From Methylotenera_A sp044222005 (GTDB taxonomy: Bacteria; Pseudomonadota; Gammaproteobacteria; Burkholderiales; Methylophilaceae), in contig JBGANY010000023.1 in the NCBI GenBank assembly GCA_044222005.1, positions 1 to 9,974 of the forward strand: DNA of 9,974 nt, read 5' to 3'. Made by a program: the position numbers and the translations under genes. The stretch's first letter is position 1, and each line of letters starts with the position of its first letter. Shown piece by piece: positions 1 through 6,956 of the stretch. The notes below the pieces were generated by a model that ran no database searches, was not told the DNA's origin, and saw only the letters and a list, made by a program, of their open reading frames with translations.

Positions 1-31
1 CTTCTCTAATTTGATCGGTATTTGCTTCCAT
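1..31 (-). CDS. 5' end of a gene downstream of holB, possibly a PilZ-domain protein (partial)
   Basis: An ATG at 29-31 opens a minus-strand frame reading MEANTDQIRE and then runs off the window edge. It starts 18 bases after the holB stop. A purine-rich GAGAG lies about 12 bases upstream of the ATG, a rather long spacing for a ribosome binding site. Ten residues cannot identify a family. In pseudomonads and many betaproteobacteria the gene after holB encodes a small PilZ-domain protein (c-di-GMP-related, linked to type IV pili), and the short polar N-terminus would fit. TatD nuclease is the other common neighbour. The PilZ assignment is inferred from gene order only. Confidence 0.45.
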   Translation of the reverse strand, partial: MEANTDQIRE

Positions 32-49
32 GTTCAATGCTGGCTCTCT

Positions 50-1051
50 TTATGTTTTCACATTAACGGGCTTAAACAGCTGCGTGTATTGTAACAATAT
101 ATTCTCAAGCTGCAATTCGTTGCTCAATGGGTGATTTGCCATCCTTTTAGCCTCCAGCAGTTTTTGCTGAAAACCGAGCAAGGCCTTCAAGTTTACGCTT
201 TTACACAAGGCTTGCAAAGCGCCGCTGTGTTGAGAATGGTAATGCAATGCCTGTGACAGCTTGCATGCAGTCAAGTCAAATATCCATTTTTGCAGCGCAT
301 CAATGGCGCGCTCCATGCCTATCGCTAAAAATAAAGGCGCACAGACAAAGGGATCCAGCCTAGCGCCTTGTGCCAGATTCTTAACCAAACTGACGCTGGC
401 CCCACCCTCTTCTGCGACCTGCAAAGCCAGTAATGGCGCGCCTCCCGCATAGTCCAGCGCATTCTCGGCATCTTTAACGCCCTGCTGTTTCAACCACGCA
501 AGCGCCTCTGCTCTGGCAGGCAGCGGCATATCAATGGCCTGGCAACGACTGACGATAGTAGCCAGCAGCCGTTGCGGCTGGCTGGTTACCAATAAAAACA
601 AGGTATTAGCAGGTGGCTCTTCCAGCATCTTCAGCAAAGCATTGGCCGAAGCAATATTAAGCGTTTCCGCCGGCGAAATTAAAATAACACGCGGACTATT
701 GACCTGATGGCTGGAAAGACTCAAATAATCAACAAGCTGGCGGATCTGTGCGACTGAAATCTGGCTTTTTTTTGCAGTCTTTTTCTTTGCCGTTTCTTCT
801 GCATTTTCAGCATCTTCCGGGCTGATCAAGCGAAAATCCGGATGATTGCCTTCTGCCAGCCATAAGCAGCTTGGACATTTCCCGCAGGCTTCATGCAGCT
901 TATCGGGCTGCTGGCATAACATGGCACGTGACAAATGGATGGCGAACGCATGTTTGCCTGTGCCGGCACGTCCGCGTAACAGCAATGCATGCGGCATGCT
1001 AGTGCGTTGCTGCATGATGTGTAGCCATTGCTCTTTTTGCCATATGTACAT
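50..1051 (-). CDS. holB: DNA polymerase III subunit delta' (clamp loader)
   Basis: This 333-residue protein matches delta', the AAA+-fold stator of the clamp-loader complex that places the beta sliding clamp on primed DNA. Visible features in order are PHALLLRG at 20-27, a P-loop-like GRAGTGKHA at 27-35, and a zinc-binding module with Cys46, Cys56, Cys59 and Cys62. A lysine/alanine-rich linker at about 82-96 follows, then the core ANALLKMLEEPP at 136-147 and the SRC motif at 168-170, which supplies the arginine finger to neighbouring subunits. The C-terminal part is less conserved, as usual for the family. The length is typical. The ATG at 1049-1051 gives the usual MYxWQ start, though its ribosome binding site is weak. 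It lies 19 bases after the tmk stop, consistent with one transcript. Confidence 0.95.
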   Translation of the reverse strand: MYIWQKEQWLHIMQQRTSMPHALLLRGRAGTGKHAFAIHLSRAMLCQQPDKLHEACGKCPSCLWLAEGNHPDFRLISPEDAENAEETAKKKTAKKSQISVAQIRQLVDYLSLSSHQVNSPRVILISPAETLNIASANALLKMLEEPPANTLFLLVTSQPQRLLATIVSRCQAIDMPLPARAEALAWLKQQGVKDAENALDYAGGAPLLALQVAEEGGASVSLVKNLAQGARLDPFVCAPLFLAIGMERAIDALQKWIFDLTACKLSQALHYHSQHSGALQALCKSVNLKALLGFQQKLLEAKRMANHPLSNELQLENILLQYTQLFKPVNVKT

Positions 1052-1070
1052 AAAAGTTTTACTTTATTAA

Positions 1071-1697
1071 TTATATGGTTGAAACTAATTGTTCAACTGT
1101 TTGTTTAACTTTATCAAGCGCCTGGTTTGCATCTATGATGTGAAAACGCGCTGGATTTTCCTTAGCGCGCGTTAGGTAAGCCTGGCGTAGTTTGTCAAAA
1201 AACGCTGCATTCTCACGCTCAAACTTATCCGGCTCACGCGCGCTTGCAAGCCTGGCCAGGCTGATTTCGACTGGCACATCAAAAAGCAAAGTCATGTCCG
1301 GCTGCAAATCGCCCTGCACCCATGTTTCGAGTTGTTTGATCTTATCGCTGGAAACGCCTTTGGCACCGCACTGATAGGCGTAAGTGGCATCGGTAAAGCG
1401 ATCCGAAAGCACATAGGCGCCGCGTGCCAGAGCAGGCACTATCACATTGGCGATGTGTTCGCGCCTGGCTGCAAACATCAATAAAGTTTCCGTCTCCGGA
1501 TGCATGGACTCATGCAGCAGCAAAGTACGCAGCTGCTCGCCAAGCTTTGTTCCGCCGGGCTCCCGCGTTGAAACCACTTCTAAGCCGCGCGTCTCTAACA
1601 TCGCAATAATATTTGGAATATGCGTACTTTTCCCAGCGCCATCCATGCCTTCTAAAGTGATGAATTTCCCGCTGTGCGGAGTTTGAACTGTCGTCAT
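1071..1697 (-). CDS. tmk: Thymidylate kinase (dTMP kinase)
   Basis: This protein phosphorylates dTMP to dTDP with ATP in the cytosol, the step shared by de novo and salvage routes to dTTP. At 208 residues it has the normal length. The P-loop EGMDGAGKST spans 16-25, the base- and phosphate-binding REPGGT is at 45-50, and the DR-F/Y motif SDRFTDATYAYQ lies at 98-109. The arginine-containing lid region is around REPDKFERE. The start codon at 1697 directly abuts the mltG stop (TAAATG), so ribosomes may reinitiate from mltG. A GGAAA stretch about 7 bases upstream, inside mltG, can serve as ribosome binding site. Nothing looks abnormal. Confidence 0.97.
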   Translation of the reverse strand: MTTVQTPHSGKFITLEGMDGAGKSTHIPNIIAMLETRGLEVVSTREPGGTKLGEQLRTLLLHESMHPETETLLMFAARREHIANVIVPALARGAYVLSDRFTDATYAYQCGAKGVSSDKIKQLETWVQGDLQPDMTLLFDVPVEISLARLASAREPDKFERENAAFFDKLRQAYLTRAKENPARFHIIDANQALDKVKQTVEQLVSTI

Positions 1698-2714
1698 TTA
1701 GTTTTTCCGGTTTTTAGATTGGCCATTCAGCTGATATTTTACGACAGCACGATTATGCTCGGCCAATGAGTTTGAAAATTCATGGCTACCATCGCCCTTG
1801 CCCACAAAATATAATGCTTTCGTCTTTTCAGGATGCAATGCAGCCTCGATGGAAGCCAGACCAGGCATGGCGATCGGCGTAGGCGGCAGGCCGCTTCTGG
1901 TATAGGTGTTATAGGGGGTGTCCGCTGTCAAATCTTTGCGGCGGATATTGCCATCATATTGGTCACCCATGCCATAAATCACGGTAGGATCCGTTTGCAG
2001 ACGCATGCCGATACGCAGACGACTCAGAAAAACACCCGCGATCATTTTCCTCTCGGATGCCTTGCCGGTTTCTTTTTCGACAATAGAGGCCATGATAAGC
2101 GCTTCGTAGCTGTTCTTATATGGCAGATTTGGCGCACGGTTAGCCCATGCCGATGCCAGCTTGCTTTGCATGCTTTCGTATGACCGTTTCAGCAGCACAA
2201 TATCAGTAGTATTGCGGTTGAAATAAAAGGTGTCAGGAAAAAACAAACCCTCGGGATGTTTTTCACCCTTGCCCACAATACGCATCACTTCAGCATCAGA
2301 TAAATGCTCAATGGTGGTTTTTACCGCATCGTTTTTGGCGAGTTTCACACGCATCTGCTTGAAAGTTTTACCTTCAATGAAGGTAATGCTGCCCTGCATC
2401 GTCTTGCCGTGGTGAAGCGAGCGCAACAGCTGGTAGGGGTTGATGTTTTTATTGAGTGTGTATTCTCCCGCCTGCAGATAAGACTCTTTGCGCAAGACTT
2501 TGGCTAAAATCACAAAAGGCCAGGCATGCGGAATGACACGCTGCGTAACCAGCTGATCAGCAATGCTCTTGAGGCCGCTTTTTGGTTTTATGTTAATCTC
2601 CTGCGCGTCCGGCGTGAGATTAAGCGGCGTTTTGGCATACATAAACAGCCAGGCGCCGAAGACCAGCACCAAGAAAACGCTTGCCAGCAACGTAGTTTTA
2701 ATGAGTTTAATCAT
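1698..2714 (-). CDS. mltG: Endolytic murein transglycosylase MltG (YceG-like)
   Basis: MltG is an inner-membrane lytic transglycosylase that cuts nascent peptidoglycan strands and limits glycan chain length. I place the start at the ATG at 2712-2714 (338 residues), although the frame is open further upstream to 2792. From there the protein begins MIKLIK followed by a hydrophobic segment at about 7-25, the expected N-terminal membrane anchor, and the ATG overlaps the pabC stop as ATGA. The C-terminal catalytic domain shows EGLFFPDTFYF, the catalytic Glu in ASIVEKETG (E213), LQTDPTVIYG, and YNTY followed by GLPPTPIAMPG. An N-terminal LysM-like region lies between the anchor and the catalytic domain. 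The upstream extension in the other reading is pabC coding sequence and is not credible as MltG. Confidence 0.95.
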   Translation of the reverse strand: MIKLIKTTLLASVFLVLVFGAWLFMYAKTPLNLTPDAQEINIKPKSGLKSIADQLVTQRVIPHAWPFVILAKVLRKESYLQAGEYTLNKNINPYQLLRSLHHGKTMQGSITFIEGKTFKQMRVKLAKNDAVKTTIEHLSDAEVMRIVGKGEKHPEGLFFPDTFYFNRNTTDIVLLKRSYESMQSKLASAWANRAPNLPYKNSYEALIMASIVEKETGKASERKMIAGVFLSRLRIGMRLQTDPTVIYGMGDQYDGNIRRKDLTADTPYNTYTRSGLPPTPIAMPGLASIEAALHPEKTKALYFVGKGDGSHEFSNSLAEHNRAVVKYQLNGQSKNRKN

Positions 2715-3544
2715 GCTTTGAGAGCCGCTCTGGTATTGGCTGCCAGAGCACCTGCCTGCCAGACTTTGGTTTGAATTTCCCTGATTTGCCATGCGCCATA
2801 CAGGCTATTGCAGATCATCACCTCGTCTGCGGACAGCAGCTTTTCCACGTTGAATGTTTCTACAGCAATTTTCAATGAAAGCGAATGTGCAATATTCATG
2901 ATGCGCTGCCTGGTGACACCAGCCACACCGCACTGCCGTAGATCCGGCGTCAGCAGGACATCGCCAAATCGCCCAAAAATATTGGCGCTGGTACACTCAA
3001 TGACATTGTTGTCGGCATCAAGCATGACGCCGTCTGTAATCGTGGGGTCGTTCCATTCCATACGCGCCAGGACGTTTTCCAGGCGGTTCAAATGCTTAAT
3101 GCCCGCCAGTTTGGGCTGATGCGCCAGCCGTGTTTCGCATACATATAAACTAACGCCGTTCACAAAATTTTCTTCCGGGTATTGCGGCATGGCCGTTTTA
3201 ATGACAACGCGCAGCGGCATTGTCACAGCAGGCGGCGCATAGCCGCGCTCACCCTCCCCGCGCGTAATGATGATTTTTGCTATGGCCAAGTGATTTTCAG
3301 TCAGGCCATCCAGCAAAAACAATTGTTGCAAATCACTCATCAAAAGCTCGGCACTCGGGCATACAATCCCGATTGCGCCACAATCCGCAACCAGTTTCTG
3401 GTAATGCAACGGCCAGTTTTCTGGCATACCATCACGCATGATCAGCGTGCGAAAAATTCCGTCGCCGTAGGCAAAGCCGCGGTCAAAAGGAGAGATGGCG
3501 TGATCGAAACTGCCGTTGATGAGATATGTGTGCATGCGCGTCAT
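2711..3544 (-). CDS. pabC: Aminodeoxychorismate lyase
   Basis: PabC is a pyridoxal-phosphate enzyme of fold type IV that splits 4-amino-4-deoxychorismate into pyruvate and p-aminobenzoate for folate synthesis. The 277-residue product shows the family N-terminus (LINGSF, then SPFDRGFAYGDGIFRT at 18-33). The likely PLP lysine is K150 in GIKHLNRLENVLA, and the cofactor-binding VIECTSANIF is at 181-190. Branched-chain or D-amino-acid aminotransferases share the fold, but GIKHLNRLENVL and the position between fabF and mltG favour PabC. The ATG at 3544 and another at 3535 are both possible starts; neither has a good ribosome binding site. The stop overlaps the mltG start by four bases. A strong terminator separates it from fabF, so it may have its own promoter, but I found no clear one. 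Confidence 0.93.
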   Translation of the reverse strand: MTRMHTYLINGSFDHAISPFDRGFAYGDGIFRTLIMRDGMPENWPLHYQKLVADCGAIGIVCPSAELLMSDLQQLFLLDGLTENHLAIAKIIITRGEGERGYAPPAVTMPLRVVIKTAMPQYPEENFVNGVSLYVCETRLAHQPKLAGIKHLNRLENVLARMEWNDPTITDGVMLDADNNVIECTSANIFGRFGDVLLTPDLRQCGVAGVTRQRIMNIAHSLSLKIAVETFNVEKLLSADEVMICNSLYGAWQIREIQTKVWQAGALAANTRAALKA

Positions 3545-3575
3545 GAGTCGCCATTAAACCATAGCCGGGGCCAAT

Positions 3576-3608
3576 AAAAAAGCCTGCAAGGTTCTAATTT
3601 GCAGGCTT
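3576..3608 (-). terminator. Rho-independent terminator after fabF
   Basis: A 10-bp perfect stem, AAGCCTGCAA paired with TTGCAGGCTT (3580-3589 with 3599-3608), has a 9-base loop. Reading the minus strand it is followed at once by six T residues (complement of 3576-3581). It starts 16 bases after the fabF stop and ends 31 bases before pabC. This has the full anatomy of an intrinsic terminator and probably ends most fab transcripts. Any expression of pabC-mltG-tmk-holB then depends on read-through or a separate promoter. Confidence 0.88.
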
Positions 3609-3624
3609 CGGACGAATCTAAAAG

Positions 3625-4857
3625 TTAAACTTTCTTGAAAACCAGACTTCCATTGGTCCCGCCGAAACCAAAATTATTCTTCAGCGCGTAGGTGATTTTC
3701 ATATCGCGTGCAGTGTTGGCACAATAGTCCAGGTCGCATTCCGGATCCTGGTTAAAAATGTTGATCGTCGGCGGAGAAACCTGATTATAAATCGACAGCA
3801 CGGTAAACACAGACTCCAGGCCGCCTGCGCCACCTAATAAATGCCCTGTCATCGATTTAGTCGAGTTCACTACCAGCTTGTATGCATATTCGCCAAAAGT
3901 CGCTTTAATCGCGTTGGTTTCATTCGCATCGCCTAGCGGTGTCGATGTGCCGTGCGCATTCATAAACTGCACCTGATCTGGATTGATTTCCGCATTCTTA
4001 AGCGCATTCACCATGGAACGGCGTGGGCCATCCATATTGGGTGCAGTCATGTGGTAAGCATCTGCGCTCATACCATAACCGGAAAGCTCAGCATAAATGC
4101 GCGCGCCACGTGCTTTGGCATGCTCGTATTCTTCCAGCACCATGACACCGGCGCCTTCTCCTATCACAAAGCCATCACGGTCTTTGTCCCACGGACGGCT
4201 GGCCGTAGCCGGGTCGTCATTGCGGTTAGATAACGCACGCGCTGAAGCAAAGCCGCCAACGGAAAGCTCGGTAATCGCAGCTTCTGCGCCACCCGCCACC
4301 ATGACATCGGCATCGCCATATTCGATCATGCGCGCCGCATCGCCAATACAATGCGTGCCTGTAGTACAGGCCGTCACAATGGCGACATTTGGGCCTTTTA
4401 AGCCAAACATAATGCTTAAATTGCCGGAAATCATATTAATGATGGTGCCTGGAATGAAAAAAGGCGAAATTTTGCGTGGGCCGCCTTCATCATAGTTGTC
4501 ATTGGTAGATTCAATCAAACCCAAACCACCGATGCCGGAGCCAATGGCAACACCGATGCGCTCGGCATTCTGCTCAGTCACCTCGATGCCGGAGTCTTTG
4601 AATGCCTCGATACCGGCAGCCAGGCCGTATTGAATAAAAGTATCCATTCGGCGCGCATCTTTGGCGGGCAAGAAATCTTCTACGTTAAAATCTTTGACCT
4701 CACCCGCTATTTGCGATGAAAAATTACTCGGATCAAATTTCGTAATCCGGGTAATGCCGGACTTGCCAGCGATTAAATTTTTCCATGCCGTAGATGTTCC
4801 AATACCTACTGGAGACACCACTCCCAAGCCTGTGACGACTACTCTGCGTTTTGACAT
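3625..4857 (-). CDS. fabF: 3-oxoacyl-[acyl-carrier-protein] synthase II (KAS II)
   Basis: FabF condenses malonyl-ACP with a growing acyl-ACP, the elongation step of type II fatty acid synthesis. It also makes the temperature-sensitive C16:1 to C18:1 extension. The 410-residue protein has the thiolase fold with the Cys-His-His triad of elongating synthases: C164 in VTACTTGTH, H302 in NAHGTSTPLGD and H339 in KSMTGHLLGGAGG. The glycine-rich tail NNFGFGGTNGSLVF is also present. The ATG at 4855-4857 gives the canonical MSKRRVVVTGLGVVSP start. No ribosome binding site sits at normal distance; the only GAGGG lies about 16 bases away inside the stem of the acpP-fabF hairpin. It lies 46 bases after acpP and is followed by a terminator, so it is probably the last gene of the fab transcript. 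Confidence 0.97.
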   Translation of the reverse strand: MSKRRVVVTGLGVVSPVGIGTSTAWKNLIAGKSGITRITKFDPSNFSSQIAGEVKDFNVEDFLPAKDARRMDTFIQYGLAAGIEAFKDSGIEVTEQNAERIGVAIGSGIGGLGLIESTNDNYDEGGPRKISPFFIPGTIINMISGNLSIMFGLKGPNVAIVTACTTGTHCIGDAARMIEYGDADVMVAGGAEAAITELSVGGFASARALSNRNDDPATASRPWDKDRDGFVIGEGAGVMVLEEYEHAKARGARIYAELSGYGMSADAYHMTAPNMDGPRRSMVNALKNAEINPDQVQFMNAHGTSTPLGDANETNAIKATFGEYAYKLVVNSTKSMTGHLLGGAGGLESVFTVLSIYNQVSPPTINIFNQDPECDLDYCANTARDMKITYALKNNFGFGGTNGSLVFKKV

Positions 4858-4866
4858 AATGATTGG

Positions 4867-4894
4867 AAATCAGCCCTCTTGCGAGGGCTGATTT
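4867..4894 (-). promoter_or_regulatory. Stable GNRA-capped hairpin between acpP and fabF
   Basis: A perfect 12-bp inverted repeat (4867-4878 with 4883-4894) encloses a four-base loop that reads GCAA in minus-strand RNA, a GNRA tetraloop. It starts 9 bases after the acpP stop and ends 9 bases before the fabF start. No T-run follows on the minus strand, so it is not a standard intrinsic terminator. By inference it could protect the 3' end of a short acpP transcript from exonucleases, or act as a partial attenuator. Either would fit the high demand for acyl carrier protein relative to FabF. The 3' arm contains GAGGG, the only ribosome-binding-like sequence before fabF. Confidence 0.7.
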
Positions 4895-4903
4895 AAATTG
4901 AAT

Positions 4904-5140
4904 TTATTTGAGGTTAGTATTGATGTAATCAATTGCTAACTGGACTGTCGTGATTTTCTCTGCTTCTTCGTCAGGAATCTCGCAATCAAACTCTTCTTCA
5001 AGCGCCATTACCAACTCAACGGTATCGAGTGAGTCAGCACCTAAATCATCTACAAATGAAGATGCGTTTTTAACATCCGCTTCATTTGCACCTAATTGCT
5101 CAGCAACAATTTTTTTTACACGTTGTTCGATGTCAGACAT
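4904..5140 (-). CDS. acpP: Acyl carrier protein
   Basis: AcpP carries growing fatty acyl chains as thioesters on a 4'-phosphopantetheine arm. At 78 residues it is highly acidic and has the canonical signature DDLGADSLDTVELVMALEEEF. The phosphopantetheine attachment site is Ser37, in the DSL motif at 36-38. The MSDIEQRVKKIVAEQLG start is typical. An AGGGG ribosome binding site lies about 8 bases before the ATG, the best in this part of the cluster, as expected for a very abundant protein. A 91-base gap after fabG holds a candidate promoter, and a stable hairpin follows the stop. AcpP therefore probably has a mono- or bicistronic transcript in addition to operon read-through. Confidence 0.98.
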   Translation of the reverse strand: MSDIEQRVKKIVAEQLGANEADVKNASSFVDDLGADSLDTVELVMALEEEFDCEIPDEEAEKITTVQLAIDYINTNLK

Positions 5141-5159
5141 CTAAATTACCCCTTTGATT

Positions 5160-5215
5160 AAAAAATAGCTCTTTCAGCTAAGTACATATTCTAACAAAAC
5201 TCTGCAAGAATACAA
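5160..5215 (-). promoter_or_regulatory. Candidate acpP promoter and small leader hairpin
   Basis: In the AT-rich gap after fabG the minus strand reads TTGTAT (5210-5215), 16 bases, then TAGAAT (5188-5193). The latter matches the sigma-70 -10 consensus at five of six positions; the -35 box matches only at TTG. Transcription would start near 5181, about 40 bases before acpP. Immediately there, a 5-bp stem TAGCT/AGCTA (5166-5170 with 5176-5180) with loop GAAAG is followed by six Ts. This is a weak terminator-like or 5'-stabilising hairpin. The promoter is a pattern match only. Confidence 0.4.
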
Positions 5216-5231
5216 AAATACTTCAAATAAT

Positions 5232-5987
5232 TTACGCACAATACATGCCGCCATTGACATGAATGGTCTCACCCGTGATGTAAGCCGCACTGGGTGAAGC
5301 CAAAAATGCGACCGTCGCGGCGATTTCCTGCACATTGCCCAAGCGCCCCAAGGGTACACGTTCCAGCATTTTGGTTTTAATAGCCTCAGGTAACTCAGCC
5401 GTCATGTCAGTTTCGATAAAACCAGGAGCGACGCAGTTCACGGTAATATTGCGGCTGCCCACCTCAGCTGCAAGTGATTTGGCAAAGCCTGTCATGCCGG
5501 CTTTGGCTGCCGCATAATTGGTCTGGCCAGCATTCCCCATGTGGCCGACTACGCTGGAAATACTGATAATACGGCCAGTACGCGCTTTCATCATCGGACG
5601 CAGCACGGACTGGCTCATACGGAATACCGAGGTTAAATTGGTAGAAATCACTGCATCCCAGTCCTCATCGCTCATGCGCATGAGCAAAGTATCCCGCGTA
5701 ATGCCAGCGTTATTCACCAGAATGCTCACGTCACCAAATTGCTCAGAAATTTGTTTAAGCACTGCTTCGATTTGTGCCGCATCATTCACATCCAGCGCCA
5801 TGCCGGCACCTTGAATACCAGCCTGCTGCAACGCGGCATGAATACTTTCTGCGCCGCCCTTTGTCGTTGCAGTGCCAATCACGACAGCACCCTGTTTACC
5901 CAGTTCCTGCGCAATCGCTGCGCCAATACCGCGACTGGCACCTGTGACCAAGGCAATCTGACCATTTAATATTTGACTATTCGACAT
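5232..5987 (-). CDS. fabG: 3-oxoacyl-[acyl-carrier-protein] reductase
   Basis: FabG is the NADPH-dependent reductase that turns 3-oxoacyl-ACP into 3-hydroxyacyl-ACP, the first reduction in each elongation cycle. The 251-residue protein is a classical short-chain dehydrogenase. It has the cofactor loop TGASRGIG at 15-22, NNAG at 92-95, N117, and the catalytic Ser145, Tyr158 and Lys162 (SSVVG and YAAAK). The FabG-type ending ITGETIHVNGGMY separates it from generic family members. The ATG at 5987 has a GAGGT ribosome binding site about 8 bases upstream and lies 30 bases after the fabD stop. The N-terminus is a few residues longer than in the E. coli enzyme, as is common. Confidence 0.97.
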   Translation of the reverse strand: MSNSQILNGQIALVTGASRGIGAAIAQELGKQGAVVIGTATTKGGAESIHAALQQAGIQGAGMALDVNDAAQIEAVLKQISEQFGDVSILVNNAGITRDTLLMRMSDEDWDAVISTNLTSVFRMSQSVLRPMMKARTGRIISISSVVGHMGNAGQTNYAAAKAGMTGFAKSLAAEVGSRNITVNCVAPGFIETDMTAELPEAIKTKMLERVPLGRLGNVQEIAATVAFLASPSAAYITGETIHVNGGMYCA

Positions 5988-6017
5988 TAAATAAACCTCA
6001 TAACAATTTGATTTATA

Positions 6018-6938
6018 TTACTTTATAAACTCTAAAATAGCTTCATTGCTGGTTAGGGCAGCGCAAGGCAGCTCGGCAACAATACGTTTTGTTAAGCCCG
6101 CCAGCACTTTGCCCGGGCCGCATTCTGCGCTATTGGTAACGCCTTGTGCATAAACCGCCTGCACGGTCTCCACCCAGCGCACGGGAGAATATAACTGGCG
6201 CACCAAAGCATCTTTAATTTTATCGGAATCACTATAACTTGCTACATCAGCATTATGAATCACGGGTATTTGTGGCGCATTGATTGTGACACTCTTTAAA
6301 TATTCTGCCAGTTTTTCTGCGGCCGGTTTCATCAGCGCACAATGTGACGGAACGCTGACAGGAAGCGGTAACGCACGTTTCGCGCCTTTGGCTTTTGCAA
6401 TCTCCATGCCGCGCTCGACAGCCGCCTTATTGCCGGCGATCACCACTTGGCCAGGTGAGTTCAGATTAACAGCCTCGCACACCTCGCCTTGCGCAGCTTC
6501 TGCGCACACGGCACGCACCGCATCATCATCCAGGCCTAATATCGCGGCCATCGCACCAACGCCTTCAGGCACTGCACTTTGCATGACTTCTGCGCGATAT
6601 TTAACCAATGGCAACGCATCTTTATAACCAAGCGCAGCTGCTGCCACTAAAGCTGTATATTCACCCAGGCTGTGACCCGCACAAATACTGGGCTGCAGGC
6701 CGCCTGCCTGTTGATATGCGCGCCACGTGGCAACGCCTGCCGTGAGCATCAAAGGCTGCGTATGTTGCGTGAGATTTAACAATTCATTAGGCTCGTTCGC
6801 CATCGCCCAGAAGTCGATGCCCAGAATATCCGACGCTTCGACAAAGGTTTGTTTAACAATCGCAGAATCGCCGAATCCGGCCATCATGCCGACAGATTGC
6901 GAGCCTTGACCGGGAAAGAAAAATGCAGTTTTGTTCAT
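6018..6938 (-). CDS. fabD: Malonyl-CoA:ACP transacylase
   Basis: FabD transfers malonyl groups from malonyl-CoA to AcpP, supplying the extender for every condensation. Starting at the ATG at 6936-6938 the product has 306 residues and begins MNKTAFFFPGQGSQSVGM, the family's usual start. The frame also has an upstream TTG at 6956, which would add six residues and directly abut the fabH stop, but the ATG matches homologues better. Catalytic Ser90 is in GHSLGEY, with Arg115 and His199 (in VPSHCALMKP) completing the active site. GPGKVLAGLTKRI near the C-terminus is also typical. It lies 18 bases after fabH with a weak ribosome binding site, so translation may depend on ribosomes leaving fabH. Confidence 0.96.
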   Translation of the reverse strand: MNKTAFFFPGQGSQSVGMMAGFGDSAIVKQTFVEASDILGIDFWAMANEPNELLNLTQHTQPLMLTAGVATWRAYQQAGGLQPSICAGHSLGEYTALVAAAALGYKDALPLVKYRAEVMQSAVPEGVGAMAAILGLDDDAVRAVCAEAAQGEVCEAVNLNSPGQVVIAGNKAAVERGMEIAKAKGAKRALPLPVSVPSHCALMKPAAEKLAEYLKSVTINAPQIPVIHNADVASYSDSDKIKDALVRQLYSPVRWVETVQAVYAQGVTNSAECGPGKVLAGLTKRIVAELPCAALTSNEAILEFIK

Positions 6939-6956
6939 ACTTTTAAATCTACTCAA

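Noticed and set aside
750..815. Lysine-rich stretch in HolB as a possible insertion or repeat expansion.
   Set aside because: It lies in the variable linker after the zinc module, stays in frame, and the total length is normal for the family.
2715..2792. A longer MltG with 26 extra N-terminal residues.
   Set aside because: The extension is pabC coding sequence in another frame, is polar and would bury the membrane anchor. The ATG in the ATGA overlap fits the family start.
4097..4495. A 132-codon plus-strand reading frame opposite fabF, and similar frames opposite other genes.
   Set aside because: They are mirror readings of strongly conserved minus-strand genes, with no ribosome binding sites or recognisable protein features.
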